Assembly: GCA_029959085.1 (NCBI GenBank)
Contig: JARWIR010000003.1
Location: 33,185,505 to 33,249,504, forward strand
DNA length: 64,000 nt
Direction of reading: 5' to 3'
Source of the DNA: Nemophila menziesii
Taxonomy: Eukaryota; Streptophyta; Magnoliopsida; Boraginales; Hydrophyllaceae
Position numbers and translations under genes: made by a program. The notes under the pieces are model-generated. The model was not told the origin of the DNA and searched no databases. It saw nothing but the letters and a program-made list of their open reading frames with translations. Positions within the stretch are counted from its first letter, which is position 1; each line of letters opens with the position of its first letter. Positions 12,476 through 25,180 of this stretch are shown piece after piece.

Positions 12476-12851
12476 GTTTATGACAGAGGTTGCGAACTGA
12501 ATTCTTTAATACCCACTATTTTATATCTCTCCCACTTTTCTCTCAAAACTCTCACAACTTTTCCCCACTGATCATCACCAAATACTATTTCAACACGTGT
12601 AAAAGCTTTCCGGGGCCAATCGACAAAGTGGGACCTACACAATTCTCACTTTCTCCAACCAAATTGCCCGAAGGTAGGTATTTTTTCTTCATTAAAACTT
12701 TTTAAAATTTCTTTTCTTTGTTTACAATTGTGTATTTAATGTTATATAGTATGATTAGGTTGTTAGAAACATGCTTTATTGTTCTAATCTACATGTTATG
12801 GTATTGTATTGTATTCTTTTATATTGGTGTAGTTGATTATATTCGTAATAG

Positions 12852-15800
12852 ATGATGGCTTTGGGTAATGATAAAAGTTTGATTAATTCCGCTCATCGTG
12901 TTTCGCATGAATTTGTTAAGGGGATGGAAGAATCTCATATTTTCTTAAAAAAAAAAAGAATTTTAATGAAACTTTGTTTTGTCCGTGTAATGAGTGTTCG
13001 AATACTTGTCGGTTTAATGTGGACAAAGTTAGGTCACATATTTTACAATCGGATTTTTGTCCACGTACGAGATTTGAACAAAGAATGGTGAGAATATAGA
13101 AATTCCCGAGACTCGATATGTAGAAAATAAAATTTTTAATGTCTATGAATATTTGAGACCTAATTACGAGGGTGGTGGTCATTCGGGTGACACCGAGATG
13201 ATAGACTCGGTCAATTCAACACGTGGCAGTTTCGAAACTATGTTCGAGGAATTAGAGACTGAATTATACCCAGGTTGTACAGTAATGAGTTCATTAAATT
13301 TTATTGCGAAGGTAATGCACGTGAAGGTGAAGAACAAGTGGACTAACACATCTTTCACCGAGCTTCTTGAACTGTTGTGTCGCGTGTTTCCCAAACCTCA
13401 TACCTTTCCCGAGTCTTACAACGAGTGCAGCAAAAAGTTAAATAGTTTAGGTATTGGGTACACTATCATTGATGTTTGTGTGAACGATTGTGCTTTATTT
13501 TACAAGGAAAATGAATTCCTCGACAAGTGTCCAGTATGTAGCAAATCCATATGGGACCCGAAGAAGGGTCAGAAAGTAGCGCATAAGAATCTTTGATATT
13601 TTCCGATTTCCCCGAGGTTGCAGCGACTTTATGCTTTGAGACACACTGCCAAAAATATGATTTAGCACCGTACAGGGAAGAGTACCGACCCAGATGTGTT
13701 ACGTCATCCGTTTGATGGTGATAGTTGGAAGAGATTTGTACAGTTACATCCTGAGTTTGCTAGCGAACCTCAGAATGTGTTCTTGGGTCTGGTTATCGAT
13801 GTTTTTTGTCCGTTCTCTATGCAGAATAACTCATACAGCATGTGGCCGGTTATATTTACCGTTTACAACCTACCAATGTGGGAATGCATGAAGGAGACCA
13901 TATTTCAGCTTTGTTTATTGATTCCGGGACCCCGTTCACCTGGTAAGGACATAGATGTCTTTCTTCGACCTGTTATAGATGAGTTGGACGAGTTATGGGA
14001 GAAAGGGATCCTTACGTATTATGCCCACACGAAGCAAGAGTTTAGAATGAAGGTCTGTTTGTTGTCCATAACTAATGATAATCCCGCTAGGTCATACACT
14101 TCAGGATGGTCGGGTCAAGGTTACTTAGCTTGTCCAGAATGCATGAATTCTACTACGTCGAAGAGGGTGAAGAGAGGGGTGGTTTACTTTGACCATAGAC
14201 GTTGGTTACCTCCCAGACATCGATTTAGAATAGACAAGGTTTTATACCTGAGTACTGATTATATGGCCCCACCTAGGAAACATACTCCTGCTGATATTCA
14301 GACACATTTAGATGGGTTGCCCATTGTGTTTCCCGTTAAACACAAGGATTTTAGGGGCAAGATCGTGAAGCAAACTGTTCATCGTCAATTCAATTGGAAG
14401 AAAAAGAGTATTTTTTATCGTTTACATTATTGGTCCGAAAATTTGTTGAAACATAACATTGACGTTATGCATTACGAGAAGAATGTGCGTGATAGTTTGC
14501 TTGGTACAGTTATAGGTCTTGATGGTAAAAAAACCAAAGATAACATGAAAGCAAGAATGGATCTTAAGGATATGAACATCAGGAAAGATTTTTGGTTGAT
14601 ATCGAGAGGAGGTAAAGCGATATTGAAGTGAGCAAAGTATACTTTGTCAACGGAAAAAGCGGAAATATTTCTTAACTGGTTGAAGGCAAAGAAGTTTCTA
14701 GAGGGTTTCGCATCTAGTTTGAGAAATAATGGTCAAAGTGATACAATCAAGATTATCGGAATGAAATCTCACGACTGTCATGTGATGATGCAGTATCTTT
14801 GCGTGGCTAGTATCCCCAGGCTTATTGAAGATAAATTGATTAGTGATGTGATCATTGGGTTAGCTAACGTGTTTAGAGTCATTTATAAGAAAAATTTCAG
14901 CAGGAAAGAGTTAGAATCGGGTGAGGAGGGAGTGGTTGAAGTTATGTGTAGACTAGAAATGATTTGCCTCCCGCATTTTTTGATATAATGATCCACATGG
15001 TTATACACTTATACGACGAAGATTTGTTAGGGGGACCGGTTCAGATGCGTTGGATGTACCTGTTTGAGCGGTATTTAAAGAAGTTAAAGGAATACATACG
15101 AAACTTGGTTAGGCCGGAGGGTTCAATCGCCGAGGCATACGTCGTAGAGGAGACTTTGACTTTCATGTCGTGTTATCTTCGATATACCGAGACTGTAGCT
15201 CAACCAAAACAATTCTCCGTATTTAAGAGTCGATGTACTCCACTATGTAAAAAAGAGTTTGGTGTTTTGCAATACATAGAGAAGGAGTAAATCAACTGGT
15301 ACATCCTACTTAATTGCGACAAAATCCAGCATTTAATGATGTAATTTGATCATTTTATTTATTAATTTTTTCATTCATTATGTTAAAAATATTGACTTTA
15401 GTCTTCAAATGTGCAGAGAACACAAAGCCACGCTATCGGGCCCTGTAGCCGATAAAGATAGGAATCACCATCAAAATTTTCGAGATTGGTTTATGCATAA
15501 GGTATAGATGCATTCAAATACCAAATTAAGATTCAATGTTAGACAATATTGTTATAATTGTTCATGTTTGTAGGTTTATGAAATAGAAAAATTCGGTGAT
15601 GCATTTGCTACCAGTGAGATGATTTCATTGGCTAGTAAGTCTCATGGAGCGGTTTATATATACGATTCATGTGTTGTGAACGGTGTCAAATGGATTACTC
15701 GTGAAAAAGGTGAAAAAAGAGTGTCTCGGATTACGGGGTATGCACCACCTATGAAGAGAAACTGTATTATGGTGAAATAGTCAAGATTGTAGAGGTAACA

Positions 15801-16310
15801 TTTAATGGTGGTTGTTATGTTGTGTTATTCGAGTGTAATTGGTAAAACACGAGCACTACTAGGACAGAGAATGGGGTAACCTTTACTAACCCGTTTAGTT
15901 TTTTCTGGAGAGATGAACAATACATCTTAGCGACACAAGCAAAAAAAGTGTTTTACATTGATGCGATTAATTCAAAGAAACCACAAAAAGGGTGGAAAGT
16001 TGTTTGGGATATCAATGATCGGCATTGAGTCCCGAGTTATGGGGTGCAGAATCACTACCTACTGAAAACGAGGGTATCACGATCCTCTTGGTGAACTCGG
16101 AGACGGATCACTCACAACTACACTTGACAACTGTTGAGGAGATATAGTTTGACCCTTCTCTATTGCATATAGATTTAGTTATTGATGAAGAGGATGAGTT
16201 TATGGACGACACGATCGACGAGTATACCGATGATGAAATAGAGGAACCAATCTACGTTAATACTGATGAGGAAATTGTTGACACAAGTGGTTACGAAACG
16301 GATTAGAGTG
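12852..16310 (+). pseudogene. CACTA transposase, tnp2 family (TNPD-like), disrupted
   Basis: The main CACTA transposase. The N-terminal transposase-associated zinc region begins near 12900 but shifts frame at a poly-A run (about 12947-12960). Beyond it the CPCNECSNTCRFNVDKVRSH stretch is readable. A linker follows (13153-13596), ending with a CPVCSKSIWDPKK zinc-type motif. The tnp2 core at 13696-14631 has LGLVIDVF.PF, YNLPMWECMKE, LIPGPRSPGKDIDVFLRP, SGWSGQGYLACPECM and HNIDVMH. The next frame (14644-14988) and an overlapping one (14964-15290) carry a DUF4218 region (PPAFFDIMIHMVIHL). After an intron-like gap, 15420-16020 holds a DUF4216-like region (ILATQAKKVFYIDA). In-frame stops at about 14630 and in the DUF4216 part, plus the frameshifts, mark it as a pseudogene. 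Confidence 0.85.
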
Positions 16311-16504
16311 TTTTATTATATCTTTATTGTTTAGTGTAGTTTATTTCGTGATTAGTTTTTTCGAAATTTGGTAGTTAAGTTTGATTATTTGTTATGATTG
16401 GATTGTTTGGAATTGATTACGTTACTATTATTGATTGTATAACAGGTGTTTAGAAATTAAAACTGTTCATTACAAATAAATAAAAAAGGAAAAAAAACAA
16501 ATTT

Positions 16505-16825
16505 ATTATTGGCGACTACACATTAGTCGCTAAAGACTAATAACTAGTCGCTAATGAAGTCGAGAATGACGGGGGTCATTCGCGAGTAGTTCATATGTAT
16601 GAACTAGTCGAGAAAGACTATAAGGCTTTTCGCGACGACACAAGTAATCGTTTATATTCATTAAATTAATGGTTGACGCATTTCGTTTTAGTTTTTTGCG
16701 ACTACTTAGTCGTCCCAAATAAGCCATGTGGCGGTCAGATTACAGACACGTGTCAGCCATCCCCCTCATTCGCGACTAACTTCCATATCTTTCGCGACTA
16801 CAAGTTGTAGTCGCGAAAAACATTA
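16505..16825. repeat. Internal cluster of CACTA sub-terminal motifs
   Basis: GCGACTACACATTAGTCGCTAA, CTAGTCGCTAATG, GCGACTACTTAGTCG and GTTGTAGTCGCGAAAAA are packed in about 320 bp between the two transposon genes. They are the same motif and orientation mixture as at the ends. It sits directly ahead of the pyrimidine-rich, promoter-like leader of the second gene, so it could act as a regulatory copy of the TNPA-binding array. That role is inferred. Confidence 0.8.
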
Positions 16826-18097
16826 TCGTATATGTACTTCCTGCAGAGCCATTTCTCCCACACTCTCCATACTCCATATCAAAAAACCGAAGCTCTCTCA
16901 AAATCTGCCATTTCCTACAACGATTGGAGCTCTTAACACCTCCCAATCGATACAAAAGGTATTATAATCATCATTTTAACCTTAATTTCTTTTATATTCT
17001 TAAGATTTTATTACATTTTCTTCTCCATTTTTTCACTAACCTGTTTTTTTGCTTTGTGTTTAGCTCCGAATCATATGGGCATGGATTCTACATCAAAGGA
17101 GCTGTTATTTCATCATTAAAGGTTAGTTTTCATCACCTAATTGTTTCAAGTTTTTTTTTCAAGTTTTTTGTTCTTTGATTTTGTTTGTTTTTGTTAATTC
17201 TGAATATTATATAGTATTTTAGGATGCTATGTTTGTTAGTTTTAACACATTTTAGATGTTAAAATGGAAAAAAAATCAATTGTAAAAATTTTCAAAGTCT
17301 TTTTTCCTTTTGATTTTGTGTTGATATTGATTTTTGAGATTAATGTTGATTGTTTGGGTGTGATTTAGCTTAGGTTTAACACACTTGTATTGTTAGAAAA
17401 TGAAAAAATTAATTGAAGAAATTTAGGGTTTTTTAGGAATTATAAAAAATTACAAGGACCTATTGCAATAAAAAACTAAATGTAATAAAAAAATATGTGG
17501 CCTAAAATGTTTTCCAAAAAAATAAAAGGACCATTTTGTAATAAAAAACGTATTATAGAATTATAAATTGGTCTAAAATGTATATTTAAATAAAACAAGG
17601 ACCATTTTGCAATAAAAAATATTATAGAATAATAAATTGGCCTTAAATGTTATTTAAAAAATAAAAGGACCATTTTGCAATTAAAAAATTTATAGGGAAA
17701 TGTATTGGCCTCAAATTTTTTTTTTAAAAGGACAATTTTACCATTAAAAAAAAAGTTTTAGGAAAATGTATTGGCCTCAAATTATTTTAAAATAATATAT
17801 AAGGACAATTTTGCAATCAAACAAAGTTATAGAAAAAAGAATTGGCCTAAAATGTTTATTTAAAAAATAATAGGACCATTTTGCAATTAAAAAGGTAATT
17901 ATATATTTATTCTATTTACGGTATGACTTTTTTTTTTGTGTAATACAGATTGTAAGTGCATTGGATATGTTATTATATATATTTAGGTTATTTAATTTTT
18001 TAATTTGGTGATGTAATAATTTATTTTTAGTTTTTCATTTTATTTTTTAATTATGTCTTTTAAATATATTTATTCGTCATTTGGGATTGCAAAATAG
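16826..18097 (+). other. Leader of second CACTA gene with degenerate tandem repeat
   Basis: A CT-rich leader (about 16845-16925) is followed by intron-like AT-rich DNA. From about 17445 to 17895 there are about eight degenerate copies of a 55-70-bp unit built around 'aaggaccattttgcaattaaaaa...attggcctaaaatg'. There is no coding potential. Confidence 0.6.
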
Positions 18098-19819
18098 ATG
18101 GCTGACATGTTAGCGAGTAGACACGGCGGGGATGGTGGGGGACGCGATCCAAACCAAAATCCAAACAGAAACCTGACAAATTGTAACAACCAACCGGGTA
18201 TATTAAAAAAATTCCAAAATTATTTTTATTTTAAATATACATTAATTAAATCTAATTTAAAACAGAACAAATTAAGCGTAAAAAGAGGGGGGATGCGTCA
18301 CTAAAATCTGTCATTCGGGCATTAAAGGCAATTGGGTATCCTTTACCGGTCGACTTCTGTGTGCTCGATGACACGTGGAATCCTTCAGGTAAATACGGTA
18401 AACACGTTAGCCAAGTAGTCGGGCTAACTGTTCGGGAGAGGATACCACTGTGCTTCAAAGCGTGGGAAAAAGTTTCCCAATCAGATAAAGACGCAGTTGT
18501 TAAGCGATTATCAGTAATTATTAAACTAAACCAAATATTAATACATATAAAGGAAAATTTATTACTTTTATTTAACTTTAATTAGTATATAGGAATTTTT
18601 CGATATTGCTAATTGGAGGAAAAGGCCCGACTGGGCAGATTTGCCTGGAATTTAGATGATACCATGCGGCTCAGGTACAAAGACTACAAACATAATGTGA
18701 AGAAGGAGTATTACTTGCAGGGAAAGAAACTGAGTGACTTGTCGGGTGAGATTTAGGGGAGGTGTGGTAAGTTATGGGGTACACCAGCCGCAAAGGTCTA
18801 CTTTTAATTCTTTATTTATTTTATTATTTAGATTATATATAATGTTATTAATATTTATATTTTAAATAAACCAGCACCAGGCTAAAATGAATAAAAAATC
18901 GTAAGAAGCAAAAGAATAAGAGTGGTGCAGGGTCTCGAAAATATTCCCGAACTAGGGATATTCTTTACGAGGTAGTTAGTTTTTTATATATGTGTTTGGA
19001 TTATTTAGAATATTAACTGAATTTTTTGAATGAAACAGGGTGTTCTAAAGGCGACACCGGATGGGACGATGAGGCTACCCAACAACAAGTCCTCATTCCT
19101 CAAATGGGTGGGTTTTTCGAGGTTGTCAGCAAAAGCAAAAAGACGAAGAAGTAGAGGTCGGGTGGTTTTAAGAATACAGATGTAAGTTTATTTAAAAATT
19201 TAATTTTTAATTATAATTTTATTAATTATTTGACTTTAATAATATTTATTCTTTCATGTCTTTAATTAAACAGAAAGTGTTAAAGGAGAAGATGAAAGAT
19301 AAAGTGACCCAGAGTCAATCTGACTCAACTGAAGCTCGAGACTTGTCATTTAAGGAGCAAGTTGAGGCGGTGAAGGAAACTGCCAAGAAGGTTATGGGCT
19401 CGCCAAAGAGGGGTTGGGCACCAGGTGTGGGACGACCGAGAAAGAGGAAGTGTGTCTCGAGTCCTTCGACTACCCCGGCCCAAGACGAGCAGAACGCGAA
19501 TATGATGGCAACAATAAACGAGTTTCGGGTAGCCCAAGGACTGACACCTTATATACCCCCTACTACTACAGTCTCTACTAGATCTGCTCCTCCGGTTTAC
19601 TCTCATACTGTTGTGACCAGTGTGATTGGATGGATTAATCAGATAAGTATACAACAGGGTTTGCCCTCTTACCAGCCTATTCCAGAAAACCCTACTCCTC
19701 CAGCAGGTAGTGCATCTGAGAGTCGAGTTGGTGAAGAGGATGAAGATGATGATGGGGATGATGATGCAGATGATGATGAGTCTGATGGAGAACTGGGGAC
19801 TCGTTTATATAGTCTGTAG
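18098..19819 (+). pseudogene. CACTA second protein, Transposase_24 (Ptta/En/Spm) family
   Basis: A short first exon begins MADMLASRHGGDGGG at 18098, with a possible donor near 18197. A second exon from about 18264 encodes a basic start and then LPVDFCVLDDTWNPSG and RIPLCFKAWEKVSQSDKDAV. A third part (18590-18800) encodes FDIANWRKRPDWADLPG, then, after a frame change, DDTMRLRYKDYKHNVKKEYY, and an in-frame stop before GRCGKLWGTPAAK. This is the family's characteristic core. The last exon (19256-19819) holds SFKEQVEAVKETAKKVMGSPKRGW, a basic GRPRKRK motif and an acidic Asp/Glu-rich tail before the stop. Order and orientation match TNPA-type accessory genes. The frameshift and stop argue that it is inactive. 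Confidence 0.78.
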
Positions 19820-20104
19820 GTTGGGCTATGTTAATTATTTTGTTATTTATTTTGCTTATTAATTTTATTATGTAATCGTGGTTTGACTATGTTTGACTTT
19901 GGGTTGACTTTTATTTTGACTTTTTGGTTGACTTTGGTTTGAAATGATGCATTTATATATTATTGGTATTTTAATTAATTATTTTTAATTTAAAATAAAA
20001 TAAAAAATTATTTTTAAAAATTATATTTAATTGCAATAATTAATAAAAATGTCAATTAAATATAATTTAGAAACATATTTTTTATTTTTTATTTTAAAAA
20101 AAGG

Positions 20105-20345
20105 TTATGCGCAACAACAGTTGTAGTCGGCAATGGTGTAAGTTATTTACGACTACATGTGTAGTCGTTAATGACATTCGAGCAATTCCGACTACTTATT
20201 GACTTTTGTCGTTAGATATACTCTCTAACGACGACTTTTTAGCGACTAAGTTATCACGACTACAAGTAGTCGGTAAAGCCAAATTTTGACATTTGCTACT
20301 ACCTTTTCCTTCTTTTGCGATTACAAATATAGTCGCGGAAAAAAA
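20105..20345. repeat. CACTA sub-terminal motif cluster, right
   Basis: Motifs such as GTTGTAGTCGGCAA, CGACTACATGTGTAGTCG, TAGCGACTAAG and CGACTACAAGTAGTCGG lie just inside the right terminus and match the left cluster. Confidence 0.85.
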
Positions 20346-20361
20346 ACGCGGTATAGTATAC

Positions 20362-20453
20362 ATATAACTTTTCACTTATATCATAAAATTTAGAGATCAC
20401 TCTAATTTAAAATAAATTAACTCTCAATTAATATTTCGATACCACTAGGTCAG

Positions 20454-20524
<71 letters not shown>

Positions 20525-22319
20525 AAATCTTTCAATTATTTTATACAAATCTCTATATTTCAATTATCTTTACCTATCTTAAATATTTTTAATAAAAAAA
20601 TTGAAAATTCTCACTTATCATCTACTTATTCCAGAAATTTTTCGTATCTCTTTTTGTTTTTCATAATAATCTCGAGTACAATTTATATCTTGTGTTGTGT
20701 ACATATTATACCCTTATAAAATGAACCTTATATTAACAATTGATCATATTTTTTAACCAGTACATACATAAACATTAACTTTTAGAATAAAAAAGTTAAT
20801 GGAATATTTATTTCAATAGAATAATTATAAGCACAATTAAAGTAGAAAGGAACTATCAATATTGACCCATTATATACTTGATCTAGTTCTAACATCAAAT
20901 ATGGAAATAATAATTGTAGATGCTTTTTGTCCCTTTGTCTGTATGAGCTTGTTTAATCAATCAATTGGGAAATTAAGAATATTCACTATGATAAGGTTCA
21001 CACAACTCAAGTGTAAATATCAACGTTTGTAATTTTCACTTTCATATGGAACATTTAATATACTTGTAAAATAAACTATAACAAAAGTCTTAAAAAATTA
21101 TTGAATAACCAAGTTGCATCCTTTAACAACCCTAAAGAGACTTATAGAGAAGGAAAAGGACACTTAAAGAGATTAAAGGGTCACTCTATGTCTGCCAACT
21201 TCATCAACTCTCTGAATGAAATGACAGCACTAAAATATTAACCACAATTCCTATATATCAACCATGAACATTCATAATCAGTTGGGTGAACAATACATTC
21301 ATGAGTTCAAACGTAACACACATACTACATAATATCATATGTATAAAAAACAGACTTGTAGGTATATATATATTAAATACATAAAATAAAATAAAAATCC
21401 GTTCTGCAGACTTCTCTTTACTTATTATCGGCAATCAAGTAATCTTAAAATTTCCTAAAGAACTGGAAGTTAGAAGGATGTCGGAAAAATTTAGAAGTTA
21501 ATATATATAATTTTAAATGGAATTATAATCAACCAACAAAAATTTATGCTCTCAGCAGAATTATCAAGTTTTTTCTAGCATGAACAAATATTTTTTATAC
21601 AATGGTTAATTCTTGTATAATTTTTAATTTATTGATAAAATACAACCCTCTTATCTGCCCTTGTCAGCAATATTAATTTGTTAAATTGTACCAGGTTTTC
21701 TCACACCTCATATGGGTAGGTCCGTAGGTCCAATTTTGATTTGAATTAGTGAAATCATTTAGATTATAATTTAGTTTTATTAAGTGAGTTTCGAAATCAT
21801 AATTGTGCAAGTAAAAATCTCTTTTTAAATTCACTGATATATTTATTGATTATCTAGTTATCTGATATACGGTTATTGATTATTAAAGTCTGGCAACATA
21901 AGAGAAAAAAGAGAGAAGAAAATCCCAGTCGGAGAAATTCTGAATAAAATCAGAGGATTCAACATGGAAAAACGGGCAGCATAGATAGATAATAATATGA
22001 TGAAATAAATGCTAATACTCCAAATAGACCACCAGTACTGGAAGTCAAGACTTTAACGTCAACAATTTTAGTACATATTTTTTTAACTAGAATAGAAAGG
22101 TAAATAGTGTTTCAAACACTAATACTGTTTGCATCAAAAGAAGGAAACAGATAACCCAGATCTAAGCCTTGACAGAAACATAAAACAGTTACATCACTTC
22201 AGAAAAGTTCTGTAACTAACCCTACATAATTATAATGTTGCTTAAAACACGAGATGAGACTTATTAAGTTCTCATATATTCTTGAACACAAACCTTAATT
22301 TGCTAATTCATAGTTGCTT
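20362..22319. other. AT-rich spacer with (TA)n, 3' of LSH gene
   Basis: A (TA)n tract of about 66 bp lies at 20456-20522, immediately outside the CACTA right end. The remainder is unassigned AT-rich DNA. Its last few hundred bases are probably the LSH gene's 3' flank. No open frame or domain is seen. Confidence 0.5.
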
Positions 22320-22916
22320 TTAGAGTGGCATATTGATAGTTTCATTTTGTGGTTGTGGTGGTGACATCACAGGTAACTGTTGTTGTGGGCGTTTCCTCTT
22401 CTTCTTCTCGTAACTTATTCCACGAGCTTTGGATTGTGAATCACGTACCTCACGAAGATAAAGCCTTACAGCTCGAGCACCAAAAGGGTTAGTTTCAGGT
22501 TTACCTCCATTTTCTTCATACGCAGCCCTAAGACGTCCTATAAGCGCATCAAGACTTCCCCAAGCTTGTCGAAGTGGGCAAGGGCATGGAGCAGGTGGAT
22601 TAGGGTGACCATAAAAGGGACACATAAGGGTATGAACTTTAGTCTTACCAAATTGGTCTAAATACCTGAGAAATTCAAGTACATGAGCACCACTACATCG
22701 AGAAAGATTAAGTGGAGGCCTATGATTCTTTAAATACTGCCCAAAAGTGTTCCAGTCTCGACGCTTTTGATTCTCGTATCGACTTGATGTTGTTGCAGAA
22801 GGAGGAGTTCGAGCTGAGGAGTTTGAACTGCTACTATGGTTGTTCCCTGTAGCAGTTATGTTGATAAAGCTAGTGTTCTCAGAGTTTGAACTCTCTATTT
22901 CTTGAAATGAATCCAT
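22320..22916 (-). CDS. LSH/ALOG-domain transcription regulator
   Basis: Intact single-exon 198-residue protein of the LIGHT-DEPENDENT SHORT HYPOCOTYLS (ALOG, DUF640) family. These are plant nuclear DNA-binding regulators of organ boundaries, meristem maturation and light-dependent growth. Residues 1-45 are Ser/Asn/Thr-rich and disordered. The ALOG domain spans about 46-170 and starts [18 protein letters not shown]. It contains the zinc-ribbon insert (H95, C99, C111, C113: [20 protein letters not shown]) and [15 protein letters not shown] nuclear localisation signal KKKRKRP lies at 171-177, and the tail is Gln/Pro-rich. The length matches the Arabidopsis LSH3/LSH4 group of about 195 residues, so an organ-boundary role is plausible; the exact paralogue is uncertain. 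Start: the first ATG, giving the family's usual length. The gene stands alone, with no neighbour within 2 kb. Confidence 0.95.
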   Translation of the reverse strand: MDSFQEIESSNSENTSFINITATGNNHSSSSNSSARTPPSATTSSRYENQKRRDWNTFGQYLKNHRPPLNLSRCSGAHVLEFLRYLDQFGKTKVHTLMCPFYGHPNPPAPCPCPLRQAWGSLDALIGRLRAAYEENGGKPETNPFGARAVRLYLREVRDSQSKARGISYEKKKRKRPQQQLPVMSPPQPQNETINMPL

Positions 22917-25180
22917 AAAGGGTTACTTTTGATTATAATTTCGTAAATCTTTGCTTATTTGCTTCAATTGCTATTAGGGTTTCGCTGGAACTGTACGGAA
23001 ACAAGGGGTCAAGAGAGAGGAAAGTGATTGGATACAAGTGGTGTTTGAGAGGTGTTTTTACTTGATCAAAACATGAAAGTGTAGGTAATATCCAGTCACA
23101 GCAGTGTATGTGGCAGATATAAGTGAAAACAAGTACTATTAAAAGTAGGAAATAAGTAAGGAAGAAGAAAGATTAACTCTAGGTTTTTGATTGATATATC
23201 AGAAGTTTTCCATATTTGTGCTAATAGATTAAGACTAGATAGAGAAACAAGTGGAGCAACACAATAAGAGAAGAGTTTGATGTTGAAGATGTGATGATAA
23301 AATAGGTGATGAGACAGATGGGGTGTGAGCTAAGAAAGAAACTGTTTAGATATTTCTCTGTTTGAGCAAATCTATAACATGTTGGGAATTTAGTACTCAC
23401 TGTTGTTACTTTGAAATGTATTGAGTAAATTGGATTTTACCTAATCAGGGGAAGCAGCTGAACTCTCTTATTAATTTAATAATTAAATTGATTTCCATTG
23501 GTTTTTGGGGCTTTTGTGGAAGTGAACAACAGTGGAGAGTAGGTTGAGAATTGAGATACGGACATAAAAAAAATTAAAAAATGGGAAAACAGTAAAGGGC
23601 ACACCATGAATTGTTTCATCATTCACTGGATTGATTGACAGTTCCATAGCTAGGTCGTGACCAAAGTACCCTAGCTAGCATTCATGACTGTTAATTATTG
23701 TTGTTCAAATAAATTTAAGAGTGGCGTACGTTATATTATGAGAGTTGATAGGGCAACTATAATTATTTCATTAGAGTTATCGATCCACAATAGTATTATA
23801 TTATAAATATGATATAAATGTAAATTAATTTAATAAAACATAAGTGAATAAGTTAATATAATATAATGATTATTGTTATTTTTGTATCATATATATAATA
23901 TAATAATTTGTTTTTATATCCTAATTAATTCTTCTTCTATCTTTTTTCAAGAAAATCAATATATATAAATAAAAGTGATAAGAAAAAGTCATAAAAGAAG
24001 TGGCGTCTAGAATAACAAAAGTTTGACAAAAAGAAAAGTCTAGAAGAACAAACGGATCAAAATGGATTAAACATTTTAACACATTTGTTCAAAGAGTCGG
24101 ATAATTGATTTTAAAGTGATACCAGACACTCGTTCTAAATCAATTTTCCACCTTTTATCTTTATGTATAAACATGATATTCCTACATAAATTTCAGTTCT
24201 CTATCAATTTTTTGTTATAGAATTAGAATCAAAATAATTTTAAATTTAAATTTTTTTTAATAAATATATTAAAAAGGAATTGTTTTACCCATCTTTTAGG
24301 ATATTGGTTTCTTTATAATTCGGAGGCACTATTAATTAAAAATAAAAAAGACATGCAACGTAAATGGGATAACTTTAGGGTCCGATTGATACGTAAGAAT
24401 GGATTTGGGTATGAATGGAATAAGTTAAGTTATACTTTTGGAATCAAATAACTTTGGTAATTATTATACCATACTTGGTATATCATAGGAATAGAAGTAG
24501 GAAAAAATAAAAAATTAATAATCTAAAAAAATACACAATATTTTAACGCTTACAAAAGTTCTCTTCGAATCTTTCTTAAAAATTTTAATTTAATTTTTTT
24601 AATAAATAATTGTATATTTTTACTATTTATAATGCTTACAATCAGTATTCAGAAAATAGTCAATTCATGTATTTATTGTGCAATTAACTTTATATTGAAT
24701 ATTATTACATTATTCATTAGATAATATATATAATTATTTGTGAAGAAAAACCGATATATTCATGATATTTGCATGTTCATTTGATTCATAGGACTTGAAA
24801 ATTATAGCATTTTATTAAAACTAAAATGACGTTTTTGTTTTTTAAGATGCCTAAAATAATGTTATGTGTGAATGAAATAATGTGTACTTGTGTGTTTTAT
24901 ACGATAGAAATAAATTAATAAATAAAATCTTATTTCTAATAAATTAATAATGTTATGTGTTAGAGATTTTAATATTTAATTGAAAAGTTTAAGAGATGAG
25001 AAATTCTTCCATTCTGTAATTTAATATTCCTATATTTTCTTTTCATATGATACGAAGACAAATGTCTCATTAACTAAAGTGAAATAAAAAAAATGTTTGT
25101 TAGTGACTAAATTTATATGACCATAAAATAATAACTACTGAGTAGGGTTTTCTCTTTTACAGACTTGAGATGTGTTACGG
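22917..25180. other. LSH upstream region and unassigned AT-rich DNA
   Basis: The first about 700 bp is the presumed promoter and 5'UTR of the minus-strand LSH gene. Beyond it is AT-rich DNA without long open frames. A segment starting GGTCCGATTGATACGTAAGAATGGA (about 24380) resembles the edge of a MITE, but I could not find a convincing partner end. Confidence 0.4.

Larger units (their letters stand above)
12145..20358 (+). mobile_element. CACTA (En/Spm) transposon, 8.2 kb, near full length
   Basis: The left end reads CACTATTTTACGCG and the right end CGCGGTATAGTA, the inverse of (T)ACTATACCGCG, so the right terminal G of the expected TAGTG has become A. A 3-bp direct repeat TAC flanks it (12142-12144 and 20359-20361), the target size of CACTA transposons. 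Both ends carry sub-terminal clusters of GTAGTCGCTAA-like motifs in both orientations, and a third cluster lies at 16.5-16.8 kb. It contains a tnp2-class transposase region and a Transposase_24/Ptta-En/Spm region in the same direction. Both are damaged, so this copy is probably not autonomous, although its ends could be mobilised in trans. Confidence 0.9.

Noticed and set aside
22320..22916. Possible single-exon transposon-derived ALOG relative
   Set aside because: ALOG domains are distantly related to recombinase-type domains, but this is a clean, full-length host LSH gene without terminal repeats.
24370..25080. Possible MITE starting GGTCCGATTGATACG
   Set aside because: I could not match a convincing inverted partner end or target duplication.
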